From Bretschneidera sinensis (lineage: Eukaryota; Streptophyta; Magnoliopsida; Brassicales; Akaniaceae): 64,000 nucleotides of DNA. The position numbers and the translations under genes were made by a program. The first letter of the stretch is position 1. The number at the start of each line of letters is the position of its first letter. Below, piece after piece: positions 21,142 through 32,229 of this stretch. Location of the stretch: positions 100,234,400-100,298,399 of the forward strand of contig CM043700.1 of NCBI GenBank assembly GCA_023935145.1. Reading direction: 5' to 3'. Below the pieces are notes generated by a model. That model saw nothing but the letters and a program-made list of their open reading frames with translations, did no database searches and was not told where the DNA came from.

Positions 21142-21875
21142 ATGTATAGAACAAATGAACTAATTCAAAAGCAACCACCCAAATAGCACAAATGCGTAAC
21201 AAAAAGAAGAAATTGATCTTACTTGATGCGCAAAGTTGGAGAGAAGAAAGAGTACCCACCAACTTGAAATCTTCTTGAAAAACCCAAAATCTTCTTAGAA
21301 CCAAGCTTTTTGGAGAAATTTTCAGCAAAATCTGCAATATGAGTGCGAAATCCTTCAAGAAATTATGTTAGAATCAAGAAACAGTGAGAAAAAAATGAAT
21401 GGGTAGGTGAGGGTTTGGAGAGAGGATGAGAGAGAAACGAGTGTGCTGCGCTTTCTCAAAGTGGAAATGAAGAATTAAATTGCAGAAAGAGTTTTTAAAG
21501 TGTCCAGAAATAGGTGGCAGCTGGTGCCGTGGCTTGGCTGAGGGAGTGCCGTGGCTTGAAGACGTAGGCGCAAATTTCACGTTGTTGTGCGCTGCGGCGC
21601 GAGGGAGTCTGGGGCTCGGTGCACTCTCGTGCTGGATGCTGTGGGCCAAGGTGCTGTGGATCTAGGTGCGGCCTGGGCAACCTAGCCCTGCTGGCCGAGG
21701 ACCTGTGGGCCGAGGCGCAAATAGGCCTGTTTCTGGTTCTAAAAAGAAAAACTTGTTTGTGTAAAATAAAATTAATAAAAATAACTCTTAAACTAAAAAA
21801 ACTAAAAATTAAAATTGAAATAAACTTAATTAAAAACAAAAGAAAAATAAATAAAAACATACCTGTGTGGTGTGG
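21142..21875 (-). promoter_or_regulatory. Putative leader/promoter of the D extra ORF
   Basis: Between integrase and the extra frame the minus strand has three parts. A GC-rich zone at about 21520-21720 holds GCCGTGGCTTG units and GCGCTGCGGCGCG. A TATA-like TTTAAAAAC lies near 21492-21500. A CT-rich tract TTTCTCTCTCATCCTCTCTCC lies near 21420-21445, resembling a plant 5' UTR. A possible short intron, donor CAA|GTAAGA at 21222 and acceptor near 21160, would lie in the leader. This arrangement parallels element H (37620-38300). Confidence 0.4.
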
Positions 21876-22715
21876 TCAATGTGAATAGACCGGATCCATA
21901 AGTGGAATGTCTTCCACTTCCGGATCTTGCCTATCAATTAAGATTTTAAGTCGTTGACCATTTACTTTAAAGATCCGACCATCTTTAGTATCCTTTATTT
22001 CTACCACTCCATTTTCAAAAACATTTTTTACTACAAAAGGGTCGGTCCACCTCGACTGAAGTTTTCTTGGGTTCTTATGGAGTTTAGAATCATATAAGAA
22101 CACCCGATCATTAGGCTTAAACATTTTTCTCAAAATTTTGTTATCATGAAACACTTTCATTTTAGCCTTATAGATTCTAGAGTTCTCATAAGCATCATTT
22201 CTCAACTCCTCTAGCTCAGTCAACTGAAATTTTCTAAGCTTACATGCTTCTCCCATGCCAAAATTGAAATATTTTATGGCCCAATAAGCTCGATGCTCGA
22301 GTTCTATAGGTAAGTGGCAAGGCTTTCCAAAAACAAGCCTATAAGGTGACATACCTAAGGGAGTTTTGAAAGCTGTACAGTAGGCCCAAAACGCATCAAC
22401 TAGTCTTAAAGACCAATCTTTGCGATCCAGGTTGACTGTTTTTTCTAAAATTTGCTTAATTTCCCTGTTTACAAGTTCTACCTGTCCACTTGTTTGAGGG
22501 TGGTAGGCAGTAGAGATCTTATGTAACATCCCATATTTTCTCATCAAATTTTCAAAAGAATTGTTGCAAAAATGCGTACCCCGATCACTAATTATAGCAC
22601 GTGGTGTACCAAATCTAGATAACACATTTTCTTTGAGAAATTTAATTACCGTCCTATTATCATTGCTTCTGCAAGCTGCTCCCTCTACCCATTTTGACAC
22701 ATAATCTATTATCAC
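21876..22715 (-). pseudogene. Element D integrase core and C-terminal domain
   Basis: An open stretch of 279 residues contains the DD35E core. The first Asp is in [12 protein letters not shown], the second in [12 protein letters not shown], and the Glu in [16 protein letters not shown]. The C-terminal beta-rich domain follows ([20 protein letters not shown], then [20 protein letters not shown]). The core is the best preserved part of D. The preceding zinc domain is frame-broken, so I class the gene as a pseudogene. Integrase inserts the cDNA into chromosomes and makes the 5-bp duplication seen at the ends of D. Confidence 0.93.
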
Positions 22716-23272
22716 AATGATATATCAATATCCAAAAGAAGGAGGAAATGGTCCCATAAAATCAATGCCCCAATAATCAAAGATTTCAATCACTAAAATT
22801 GGGTTTAAGGGCATCATATTACGATGAGACACAGCACTTAACTTCTAACACTTTTCACATGAGCGACAATAGATGTTTGTATCTTTAAACAAGGTGGGCC
22901 AATAAAATCCACACTTTAGAATTTTTGCAGCGTTTTTTTCATTGAAAAGTGGCCCCCACAAGCTTAGGAGTGACAAAACTCCAAGATGTTGGCAATCTCT
23001 TCATTAGGGATGCAACGCCTTCAAATTTGGTCAGGGCAGTATTTGAAAAGACAAAGGTCATCCCAATAAAAATTACGTACCTCAGTCATGAACTTCCTCT
23101 TGTCTTGAGCGCTCAAATCCATCGGTATCTCACCGGCACCCAAATAATTCACGATATAAGCAAACCATGGTAGAGAAGTAATAGAGAGTAAATGCTCATC
23201 GGGAAAATCATCCCTGATTGGCAGGTCATCAAAGATGTCTTCAAATGTGAGCCTCGAGAGATGGTCAGCCAC
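22716..23272 (-). pseudogene. Element D integrase zinc-binding domain and RNase H-IN tether
   Basis: The minus strand encodes MADHLSRLTFEDIFDDLPIR, the usual sequence between RNase H and integrase, then LPWFAYIVNYLGAG. An H2C2-like region follows, with His residues near 22955-22970 and the CXXC pair near 22850-22865. Stops and frameshifts lie between them. The neighbouring core starts again at 22715. Confidence 0.82.
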
Positions 23273-23284
23273 TACGTTCTCTAC

Positions 23285-23599
23285 TCATTTCTTGTCTTTC
23301 ATGGTGATGTCAAATTCTTGCAAAAGTAAGATCCATTGTATTAGTCGTGCCTTAGCATCCTTCTTTGTAAGAAGGTACTTAAAAGCTGCATGATCTGTGA
23401 AAATAAGAATAGAAGAACCAATCAAATAAGCACGAAACTTGTCCAAAGCAAACACTACAGCTAGCAATTCTTTTTCAGTGGTGGAGTAATTCATCTGAGC
23501 ACTATTTAGAGTTTTACTAGCATAGTTAATGACAAAAGGCTTCCCCTCCCTTCGCTGTCCAAGAACAGCACCTACAGCAAAGTCACTAGCATCACACAT
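23285..23599 (-). pseudogene. Element D RNase H
   Basis: [20 protein letters not shown] opens the Ty3 RNase H with its catalytic Asp. [20 protein letters not shown] carries the Glu, and [17 protein letters not shown] carries the second Asp. The domain is nearly complete (104 residues). It is separated from its RT by solo LTR I, which entered within the FEI-CDAS junction at 23604. Confidence 0.92.
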
Positions 23600-23604
23600 G
23601 ATCT

Positions 23605-24877
23605 TGTTGTGAGTTTTAATTTACTCGCAAGCGCACGAGTCGTTTGCAATATAGCGTTGTGCAAGTGCGAGGTCGAATCCACAGGGAATTGCATTGTGAA
23701 AATATAATTTAATCTAAACTAACTTTATCTTAACCTAGTTCCGAATTTTGAATGATATTTTGGAAAACAAATTAAAACTAAACTAAATTGATTTTAAAAA
23801 CTAATAATAAAGACACTAAGGTTTCTGAATCCACCCTGCGAAAGTTAAGCATATATCTCAATGTTCTAAAGATAGCCTATTAAAAAATTCTATGAATCCA
23901 ACTATAAGACAAAAAACAAAGAATATCCCAATTAAACCAAAAGCATCCAATGTATCTGCTCTTAACAAATCACAAAGGAAATCCAATTTAATCGAAAACA
24001 ATTCGATGTATCTATCAGATGAAACATAAGGAATATCCAACAGAACAATTTAAACTCAATCAATCACAAGATTAACTCAAATAATTGACAGAACATTTAT
24101 ACTAAAAAATGTCAGATTTGTACAAGCAAATCTGAACTACTATACCAAAAAAATGGCAGGGCTTCATCTTCAACCTTAGCTGAAGATTCTAGCTACTCAT
24201 AATTATAAAACTATAATTCATAATAAAAGTGCTAAACATTAAACTAAAACAACTAAATAAAAAGAAATATATAACTTTACATGGGAGAAATTCCACTCGC
24301 TGATGGGCAGCGCTTCCCCTCGTGGTAGTAAAGCCTTCGAGATCCACCAGAATGCTAGCAGAAGTCCACCGGTTAACACCAAAGTGGCCCAAGAATTGCA
24401 CACTGAATGATGGAGTCAGATGGTGTTTATATAGGCAAATACCACGAGTGCAATGTGTTTCCAATCCGATGTGGGATGTGGGCTATAGAAATGTGTTTCC
24501 AACTGATGTGGGATGTGGGATTTAAGTCTTCACATGCCCTTCAAAACTTCTGTTCACGCTGAAATCCCGCACAGCTCGCACAGCCTGACCTTTGTCTACT
24601 AAAACGGCCATAACTTTTTGTAGAAAAATCATTTTTACGAGCCGTAAAATTCTCCAGAAAATAGACTTCTGGATCTTTCTAAGAATATATGGCTCATATC
24701 CTGGTTCTTCTTGAATCAATACAGTTTAATTTTCAAAGATGATTGATCTGTACGGGCAATTCTGGCAATTTTAGTGAAACTCCTTTCCCAGTGCTTGTAA
24801 ACTTGAAAAACAATGAAAACAACTCAAAGTAACAAAATCCTAAGCTAACAAAAATATGTAATATTTTTCTCTCATCA
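23605..24877 (-). repeat. Solo LTR I (element B family)
   Basis: A 1,273-bp LTR starts TGATGAGAGAAAAATATTAC at 24877 on the minus strand and ends AAAACTCACAACA at 23605. It is flanked by a perfect GATCT duplication (23600-23604 and 24878-24882). It aligns with the right LTR of B (6889-8369) but has a single copy of B's 186-bp block and no AT microsatellite. It disrupts the RT/RNase H frame of D. It is the innermost layer of the nest. Confidence 0.95.
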
Positions 24878-24882
24878 GATCT

Positions 24883-25838
24883 CAAAAGGTAAAGTCCAGT
24901 AAGGTGACTGCATTATGAGTGTTGAAGTAAGCTTGCCAATAAGCATTTTAAAGGCCTCTTGACAAGCTTGTGTCCACTCAAATGGGGCATCTTTAACTAG
25001 GAGGACACATAGTGGTCTAGATATGGTGGAAAAATTTTATATGAACCTCCTATAAAAATCCGCATGACCAAGAAAGGATCATACATCCTTTACTGTCTTA
25101 GGTGTAGGCAACTTGGAGATTAATTTAATCTTAGATTGATCAACCTCTATCCCCTTAGAAGAAATAATATATCCTAAGACAATACCTGCAGGTATCATGA
25201 AATGGCATTTTTTTCCAATTTAAAACTAATTCCTTCTCCTCGCAACGAGTCAATACTCTCTCTAAATTCAATAAGCATGCATCAAATGAAGATCCAAAAA
25301 TAGTCAAGTCATCCATAAAAACTTCCATGCAATTTTTAACCATGTCACTAAAAATGCTCATCATGCAACGTTGAAAAGTAGCAGGTGCATTACACAATCC
25401 AAATGACATTCTATGAAAAGCATAAGTACCAAAGGGACAAGTGAAAGTGGTTTTATCTTGGTCTTCTAATGCAATTTCAATTTGATAATAACCAGAATAA
25501 CCATCCAAGAAACAATAAAAAGGATGACCAGCTACACGCTCAAGAATTTGATCGATAAATGGTAATGGAAAATGGTCTTTCCGGGTAGCAGCATTTAATT
25601 TTGTGTAATTAATACTCATTCGCCACCCAGTAACAAGTTTTGTAAGGACTAACTCTCCTAGGTCATTATTTACCACAGTGACACCTGACTTTTTAGGAAC
25701 GACTTGAGTAGGACTTACCCATTTACTATTAGCTATGGGATATATGATTCCTGCATCTAATAGTTTTAACACTTCATTTTTCACACCTTCTTTCATAGTG
25801 GGGTTAAGCCTACGCTGGGGGTCTCTACGAGGGCTAGT
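24883..25838 (-). pseudogene. Element D reverse transcriptase
   Basis: The RT runs from KNEVLKLLDAGIIYPIANSK through GWRMSINYTKLNAATRKDHF (the catalytic-region Asp of the usual RVCIDYRKLN is Asn here) and CFLDGYSGYYQIEI. It continues through [20 protein letters not shown] to the active-site box VFMDDLTIFGSSFD. The 213-residue stretch 25796-25155 is open. After it, the thumb and connection continue with frame breaks to 24883. The FMDD box and fingers/palm order place it in the Tat/Athila lineage. Confidence 0.92.
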
Positions 25839-27165
25839 TCATTCATTCAAATTAATTTTATGAGAACAGACCAGGGGACTAACACCTTTTAAATCAACCA
25901 TACTCAAACCTACGGTTGATTTATGTTCATTTAAGGTTCGAATTAATTTCTCACCTTGAGACTTAGACAATTCAGATGAGATAATAATAGGAAAAGTATC
26001 ACCTGGACTGAGGAAATCATGCTTTAGACCCTTAGGTAGAGGTTTCAATTCAACTTTGGGTGCTTCCATACTTAAGGGAATTTGTTTCTCGCTTCTCTCA
26101 GGCAACTCTTCAAACTTCGGTTGCCATGCCTGAGTGCTATAATCTTGAGTTTTATCAAAAATAGCACAAATATTAATTACATCAGATGGACTATTAATAG
26201 AATCAAACTCAAAATTAACAAGAAAATGCTCAAAAAGATCAAAATCATGAGCTATAGAAACTCCCCTATCGATGGGTAACCCAATCATGTATAACTGGTG
26301 GCTCTCGTCATCATTTTCTGGCTGTTTTGCAACACTGAAGATGTTCACCTCAAGAGTCATGTTTCCAAAGGACAGCCTCATGAGCCCATTCCTGCAATTA
26401 ATAAGAGCATTTGCAGTGGCAAGGAAAGACCTACCCAAAATCAAAGGAATTTTAGAGGTAGTATCAACAGCAGAGGTAGTGTCATGGATTAGGAAATCAA
26501 TAAGATAATAAAATTTATCAATTTGAATTAAAACATCCTCCACCACACCCCGAGGTACTTTGACTGAACAGTCAGCCAATTGCCATACCACAGTGGTTGG
26601 TTTGATTTTTCCTAATCCCAATTGCAAATAAATAAAAAATGGCATTAGATTCACACTAGCTCCTAAATCTAGCATTTCCAATGCTGCATGTAATGGTTGG
26701 ACAACCAGGATCCTTATATTTGGGAGGAATCCTCTACTCAATTAGAGCACTAACTTGCTCTATCAGGAACACTGTCTTCTTCACATGGTGCTTCCTCTTA
26801 ACTGTACACAAATCCTTGAGAAATTTTTCAAAAGTAGGAACTTTTTTAATCACATGCAAAAGAGGAAGATTAATTTTTACTTATCTTAGGTTCTCTAGGA
26901 TTTCATTGTTTAGGTCTAGAGTTTTCTTGTTTATTTTTAAGGCTTAAGGGAATAGTTCCTTAACAGGACTCTTGGTGACCTCAGGGTCCTTGGGTTGCTC
27001 GGCATCACTACTACCTTGACCCTTTTCCACATCCTCTGATTTGTTCGTTGTTGGGATGTGTAATGACTTACCACTTCGTGTCACAATGGCATTCACATAT
27101 TTTAGATTTTCTTGTGCCATCTGTTGACCATGGGGTGTGGACTGAGCTTGAGAAGGGAGCTTACC
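25839..27165 (-). pseudogene. Element D protease region and PR-RT linker
   Basis: The part 27165-26742 matches the N-terminal stretch seen in A (VNAIVTRSGKSLHIP, then the lysine-rich QVSALIE segment) with several stops. The open part 26741-25839 has the protease box MLDLGASVNLMPFFIYLQLG, the second box IPLILGRSFLATANALINC, and then the linker LKHDFLSPGDTFPIIISSEL. This is the retropepsin that matures Gag and Pol. It is broken into at least two frames. Confidence 0.88.
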
Positions 27166-28548
27166 TCACTCATTCACACTCAAGGAGCCCATCAATTTGG
27201 ACACTTGGCTCCTTATTTCCTTGTTCTCTTCAACAACCTGTGTAATCAGTGTTTTACATCTTTGGTTTGTCTTACCCCGTTCCTCAATAAAAGCATGCAA
27301 AGTGTCTTCTAAAGAACTCCTAGAGGATGAGGGTGCATGATATGGTTTAGGATATGATCTAAGGGGTTGTGCAAGCTGCTGGTTTTCAGACTTCCAGCTA
27401 AAATTGGGGTGATTATGCCACCCCAGATAATAGGTATTAGAAAAGGGTGCCAAAGGCTTCTTGTACATGCCTAAGGCATTACATTGTTCCTCATACATCC
27501 CTCTCATATCAACAAATATGGGACACTCTTGGGAGGGATAACTTACCCCGCCACACACAAAACATGGTTCCAAAGACTCTACATGATTAGCCACGTGTGT
27601 TGGCTTTGAGCCTTTAGTCTTTAACACATCTAACTCCCTAGTGAGCATCTCGACATTAGCCTTTAGGTTGTCCTCTTCCCTAAGATGGTAAATTCCACCA
27701 CCATTTGGGTTTCCTGCAGGTTGTGACCTATTTGTGCTTTCAGTAGTACTAGGTCCAGTCCAAGTGTGAGATTTTTCTGCAAGCTCATTGAGGTATTCTA
27801 TGGCCTCATCAGGATCTTTTTGTAAGAACTCACCATTACACATCATTTCCACAAATTGGCGCTCTCTATATGTAAGTCCCTCATAAAAATAGCTCACTAA
27901 ATGCCAATTCTCATACCCATTGTGAGGACACATACTTAACAACTCATTAAATTTCTCCCAAGACTGATACAAAGTCTCACTGTCCTTTTGTGCAAAGGTA
28001 GAGATTTTCCTTTTTAAAGCGTTGGTCTTATGTTGGGGGAAATATTTATTAAAGAAGACCTGAGTCATCTCATTCCATGACCCAATAGATCGTGGTCTCA
28101 GTGAGTATAGCCAACTCTTAGCTCTATCCTTCAAAGTGAAAGGAAAAAACCTAAGTCTCACGATGTCATCAGTTGCATCTTGACTATGAAAAGTTGCAAC
28201 TACTTCTTCAAACTCCCTAATGTGGACATATAGGTTTTCATTGTCCAAGCCAAGAAACGTAGGGAGTAACTGCATCATCTCTGTTTTAAAATCTTGTTGG
28301 CGACTATTGGCTGGAAACATGATGCATGATGGTGTGTCTGTTCGGCTAAGATGCAAGTAATCCTTAAGTGTCCTAACAACATTCTCATTGGGGTTATCAG
28401 CCATGTTAACAAAATCCTCTAAAGTCTCATTTGGGGGTACACTATGGGTTGATATAGGCGAGGTTTCACTAACGGACGTGAAAGGAGAGGGTAACTCTAT
28501 TTCGGGTCCTCTAATGAATTTACCTCGCGAATCTCTCGGTCTAAGCAT
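27166..28548 (-). pseudogene. Element D gag, intact frame with damaged zinc knuckle
   Basis: This is an uninterrupted 460-codon frame from MLRPRDSRGKFIRGPEIELP to SVNE-stop. The retrotrans_gag capsid region covers about residues 90-250 (VHIREFEEVVATFHSQD, LKDRAKSWLYSLRPRSIGSW, NELLSMCPHNGYENWHLVSY). A coiled, Lys/Glu-rich stretch and the knuckle CFVCGGVSYPSQEC follow. In element A the same knuckle is CFVCGGVDHLAQEC, so D has lost the metal-binding His. The frame is open but RNA packaging would probably be impaired. Separation from pol by a stop is normal in this lineage. Confidence 0.9.
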
Positions 28549-28671
28549 GCACCAAATGAGTTAGAGGGGAAATAATAAAACAGAATAATAAAAGAAAATT
28601 AGAAAATCAAAATAAAGAGAAAAGAACAATATTACCGTCTTGTCTTAAAGTTGACAATCTTCCTTATATTT

Positions 28672-28692
28672 AAGCGCGTTTTCCCCAAAATT
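28672..28692 (-). other. Element D primer-binding site, decayed
   Basis: Next to the 5' LTR the minus strand reads ATTTTGGGGAAAACGCGC. The flanks match those of the tRNA-Asp site in A and B, but GCGCCGTTGCCG has been lost, apparently by a small deletion. Confidence 0.6.
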
Positions 28693-30064
28693 TGATTACG
28701 CTCAAACTAATACGCGGTTATTGTGTATAGTTGAGGTGTCGATCCCACGAGGAAAAGCAAACTACAAGGGAAAGTGTAAACCTTAACACGAACGATAAAG
28801 ATCAAGTGAGAGAATCTGAGTTTTGATAATAAAATAATGTGAGAAAATTGTGTAAATATAATGAAGAATATAATGAAGAGATAACAAGGTTTCGGGAATC
28901 CTCCCTAGGTTCGTTGCCTTATTCTAATCTTGATTCAATTATTTTTATCTCGATTTCTAGTTTCACATCCCAAACAAGCAATCGGCAAATATTCAATCAA
29001 AGCACATATAAACCCTAATGTAATTGCTATGAAGTACTCTTTACTTTCGATTCAAGCACACATGACCTATCTTATAGATTTATCAAGAAACGACAATATA
29101 TCTCAATGACAATATCGCAGTAATGAACAACCCTAAGAGATAAATCTACCGGAATCAATCACATCCAACAACTTGACATAAGAAGAGCATGACTAGACAT
29201 ATATAGAGAGGAAAGATGCAATCACCGGATTAAGAGAAAATCTTCTAATTAAATAAAAGAATAATTCATAACAATGTTTAACAATAAATCTGAACTACAA
29301 CTGAATCAAGAATAGAAATAAGAACAACTACACCTAAGAATTCATCCTTTCGCCTTGCTTGGAGATTAGTTGGCCATGGGGCTCATGCTTGAACACTGTA
29401 ATGGAGAAGAATGTGGCAGCTTTCTTGAGTTTTCCAGCCTTAATGATATCCCCCTTAATCAAACCCTAAGTGATCTATTTATAATACAAAAGGTTCTAGG
29501 GTATTTTCGGGTCTAAACTATCATTAAAACCCTAATTAGGAAACAAGGCATCGGGCTTGCGCCGCGGCTCGGCCTTTTCACTGACTTTCTTCAACTTTAT
29601 GGAGGCTGTGGCTCAGACCTTCCAGGCTGTGGCTCAGACTGCTAGGCTGTGGCTCAAACTGGTCCAGGTTGTAGTGCACATTAGTGTCTTCTTGGCTCTT
29701 TTGGACATGGTTCTGGAGGCCACGACGCACACACTCCTTTTCCTATCCGAGAAGTTGATGGTTCTGGAGGCCGAGGCTTGAAGTTCTGGGCCACAGCATG
29801 GAACACTGAAGACTTGGTTTCTCTTCATTTTGTCCTTTCGCAACCATGCCTTTACTTTGATATGCATCGAAGCATCATGAATTAAGCTATGATAGCTTTC
29901 CATCTCTTTTGAACTCAAAGTACCTGAAAATGCACCGAAATAGATCAACAATCCAAGAATATCACTTTGGAGTTGTTAAGGTGGAAAAGTGTAATTCAAA
30001 CATAGATTAGCCCTAAAATGTTAACAAATAAGTACTGATAAGATGCAATTTATGACTCTCATCA
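28693..30064 (-). repeat. Element D 5' LTR
   Basis: The 1,372-bp repeat starts TGATGAGAGTCATAAATTGC at 30064 and ends CGTAATCA at 28693. It is highly similar to 17107-18405. The TATA box is at 29476-29485 (minus). The GC-rich zone 29555-29800 has extra AGGCTGTGGCTCAGAC units (three between about 29603 and 29656) that the 3' LTR lacks. Confidence 0.95.
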
Positions 30065-30526
30065 CCACTCCACGTCTCCTCGGGAGTCTTAAGGTCTAAA
30101 GCCCTAGAGGGTGATCTATTAACCAAATATGCAGCAGTAGACACAGCTTCCCCCCAAAAACATTTTGGTAAATCGGACCCAATTAACATGCACCTAACCT
30201 TTTCCATAAGGGTCATATTCATCCTCTCAGCAACTCTATTTTGCTGAGGGGTTTTTACAACCGTTCTATGTCTTAGAATCCCGTTTAACTCACAGAATTT
30301 ATCAAAATCATTATTAAAAAATTCTAAGTCATTATTGGTTCTTAACTACCCTGCCTGTTTGAGTCTCCAGCAACTTTTTCCACACCACCAATTTATTCAA
30401 AGCATCTGATTTATTTTTAAGCAAATGAACTCAAACCTTTCTAGAATAATCATCAATTAAACACAGAAAGTAAACATTACTTCCCTGTGTTGGTGTTCTT
30501 ACTGGTCCCCAAAGATTCGCATGAAT
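30065..30526 (-). pseudogene. Element F integrase, N-terminal and core part
   Basis: After the frame ending KSKGILD the minus strand carries the copia integrase core in broken frames. It includes IHANLWGP, then YFLCLIDDYSRKV with the first catalytic Asp, and finally MLIGSDLPKCFWGEAVSTAA and YLVNRSPSRALDLKTPEETW up to the D insertion at 30065. The domain continues on the far side of D at 17101. Several stops are present. Confidence 0.87.
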
Positions 30527-31138
30527 TTAGTCAAGAATGCCCTTAGACTTGTGCACTTCGGTGTTGAAGCTGACCCAATGTTGCTTCCCAAGAACACAAC
30601 ATTCGCAGAAATCAAGTTTCTCTACCTTGTCACCTCCAAGTAGACCATCCTTGCTGAGAACTTGCAGGCCTTTTTCGCTCATATGTCCCAAGTGATTGTG
30701 CCAAAGAACCGCCTTATCCATCTTAGATATCAAGCTTGCTGCTTGATCCTTGATTTTTGTCTCTCCAATCATCTCATGGAGACCATCATTTATTGCTGCT
30801 TTGATCACTATCAAAGATCCCTTGGTTACCTTGATCTTTCCTCCCTCTGCTTTGTATATGTACCCCATGGAATTTACCTGACCCAATGAGATCAAATTTC
30901 TTCTCAAATCCGGAAGATACCTCACATTCCGCAGTAGCCTTGTGACTCCATCAAACATCCTTAATTGGATATCTCCTATCCCCCTCACTTGGCAAAAAGT
31001 ATCATTCCCCAAGAAAACCTTTCCATCATTGGTTTCCTTGAAATTCTTGAACCATCCCTGTGAGGGCACATGTGATAAGTGCCCCCGGAATCCAGGATCC
31101 ATTTCTCGCTGCCTTGCCTCCTGCTCACATTTGAGCAC
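30527..31138 (-). pseudogene. Element F protease and GAG-pre-integrase domain
   Basis: The protease active site WILDSGGTYHMCPH is readable at about 31065-31105, but one base out of phase with the following SQGWFKNFKETNDGKVFLGN. The gene is therefore frameshifted inside the protease. Downstream are DIQLRMFDGVTRLLRNVRYL and LRRNLISLGQVNSMGY. The GAG-pre-integrase motif LWHNHLGHMSEKGLQVLSKD and the Cys pair FCECCVLGKQHWVSF follow. The order protease, pre-integrase, integrase is normal for copia. Confidence 0.9.
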
Positions 31139-31989
31139 ACAACAAGAACATCATCTTGTTGTTCTCATTTGGTAACTGAAGCCTCTCCATTCTTGGTATG
31201 GCTTCCTCCTCTCTCATCCCACAACTTCTTCTTGCAATCTTTCTTGAAATGACCCTCCTTATTGCTGTAGTAGCATCTCTTTCCTCCAAATCTTGGTTTA
31301 GAGTGCGCTCTCCCATGGCTCTGCCCTCTACCCTTTGATTTCTCCAAGTAGTTTCCATGGATGCTACTGATATTCTGAGTTGTTGGCTTTCCTCTAACGA
31401 ACTGCCCTTCTCGACTTGATGCTTCCCTCATCTTGGCTTTGAAATCATGAGCCCTTATAGCATTGATCACAATTTCCTTGGTTAGTATATCTCTTCCATA
31501 TTCAATAGCATTAATCAAACTTTCAAAATAATTAGGAAGAGAATTCAATTACATAATAGCTAATTGTTCATCCGGGAATGTTATACTACAACTAGCCAAA
31601 TCTTGAACTAGTTTATTAAACACATCAAGATTATCTTGCAACTCTTTATTAGGATCCATTTTAAAAGCAAAGATTTGTTTAAGAAGATAAATCTTATTAG
31701 GGAGAGTTTTGGTAAGAAACAACTCATCTAGTTTCTTCCATATGACAACTGGATCTTCCAAGTCTTCGCACTCCCTTGTGACACTATCCAACATGTGCAG
31801 AAAGATGGTGCTATACGCCATCTTCTTCATCTTAATCCGCTGGACCTCCGTGATACTTGCTAGAAAAGCATCATCTTCTCCAATAGCCAAGTCCACCTTT
31901 TGTTGCATAAGAACCGCTTTGATTTTCCGCTTCCAAAGGGCAAAGTCTCCCTTTCCATCAAACTTCTCAACAATGAAGTTCGAACCCAT
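31139..31989 (-). pseudogene. Element F gag
   Basis: It begins MGSNFIVEKFDGKGDFALWK at 31989, the standard copia gag start. It runs through VTRECEDLEDPVVIWKKLDE and LDVFNKLVQDLASC. One in-frame stop at 31549-31551 interrupts it, then it continues MNSLPNYFESLINAIEYG. The zinc knuckle CYYSNKEGHFKKDCKK (second Cys replaced by Asn) lies at about 31225-31270. Apart from that stop the first 275 codons are open. Confidence 0.9.
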
Positions 31990-32216
31990 CTTGCAGAGAA
32001 AATCCCAGATTTATACAGCACCCATAATTGCTTTCCAACTTCTAAATCTCAAGAATTTAATCAAATCTTGATCCCAGCACCGTTCTTGAATCACCCTCAA
32101 GAACCCGATCAGATCTTGATCTCTACTCTGTTCTTGAATCACTTAGAAAGTCTCTTTTGATTCTTGGAGTCTTGCTTCGATATCTTCTATTCCAGCTCCG
32201 ATACCCGCTCACCAAA

Positions 32217-32228
32217 GCTCTGATACCA
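32217..32228 (-). other. Element F primer-binding site (tRNA-iMet)
   Basis: The minus strand reads TGGTATCAGAGC one base inside the 5' LTR. This is the standard copia primer site complementary to the initiator tRNA-Met. Confidence 0.95.
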
Positions 32229-32229
32229 C

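Larger units (their letters stand above)
17107..30064 (-). mobile_element. Ty3/gypsy element D (Tat/Athila type) with extra downstream ORF
   Basis: The 12,958-bp minus-strand element has two similar LTRs, a decayed primer site, gag, protease, RT, RNase H, integrase, an extra reading frame, and 3' non-coding DNA ending in a polypurine tract. On its strand it is flanked by AGTGG and AATGG (plus: 30065-30069 CCACT and 17102-17106 CCATT), a five-base duplication with one mismatch. The integrase reading frame of copia F closes properly when D is removed. A 1,273-bp solo LTR (I) sits in its RT/RNase H junction. The LTRs differ by a few substitutions and a roughly 70-bp indel, so insertion was fairly recent. 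Confidence 0.95.

Noticed and set aside
21374..21888. Overlapping open frames on both strands next to integrase of D
   Set aside because: They arise from GC-rich repeats and the CT-rich leader; their translations resemble no protein family.
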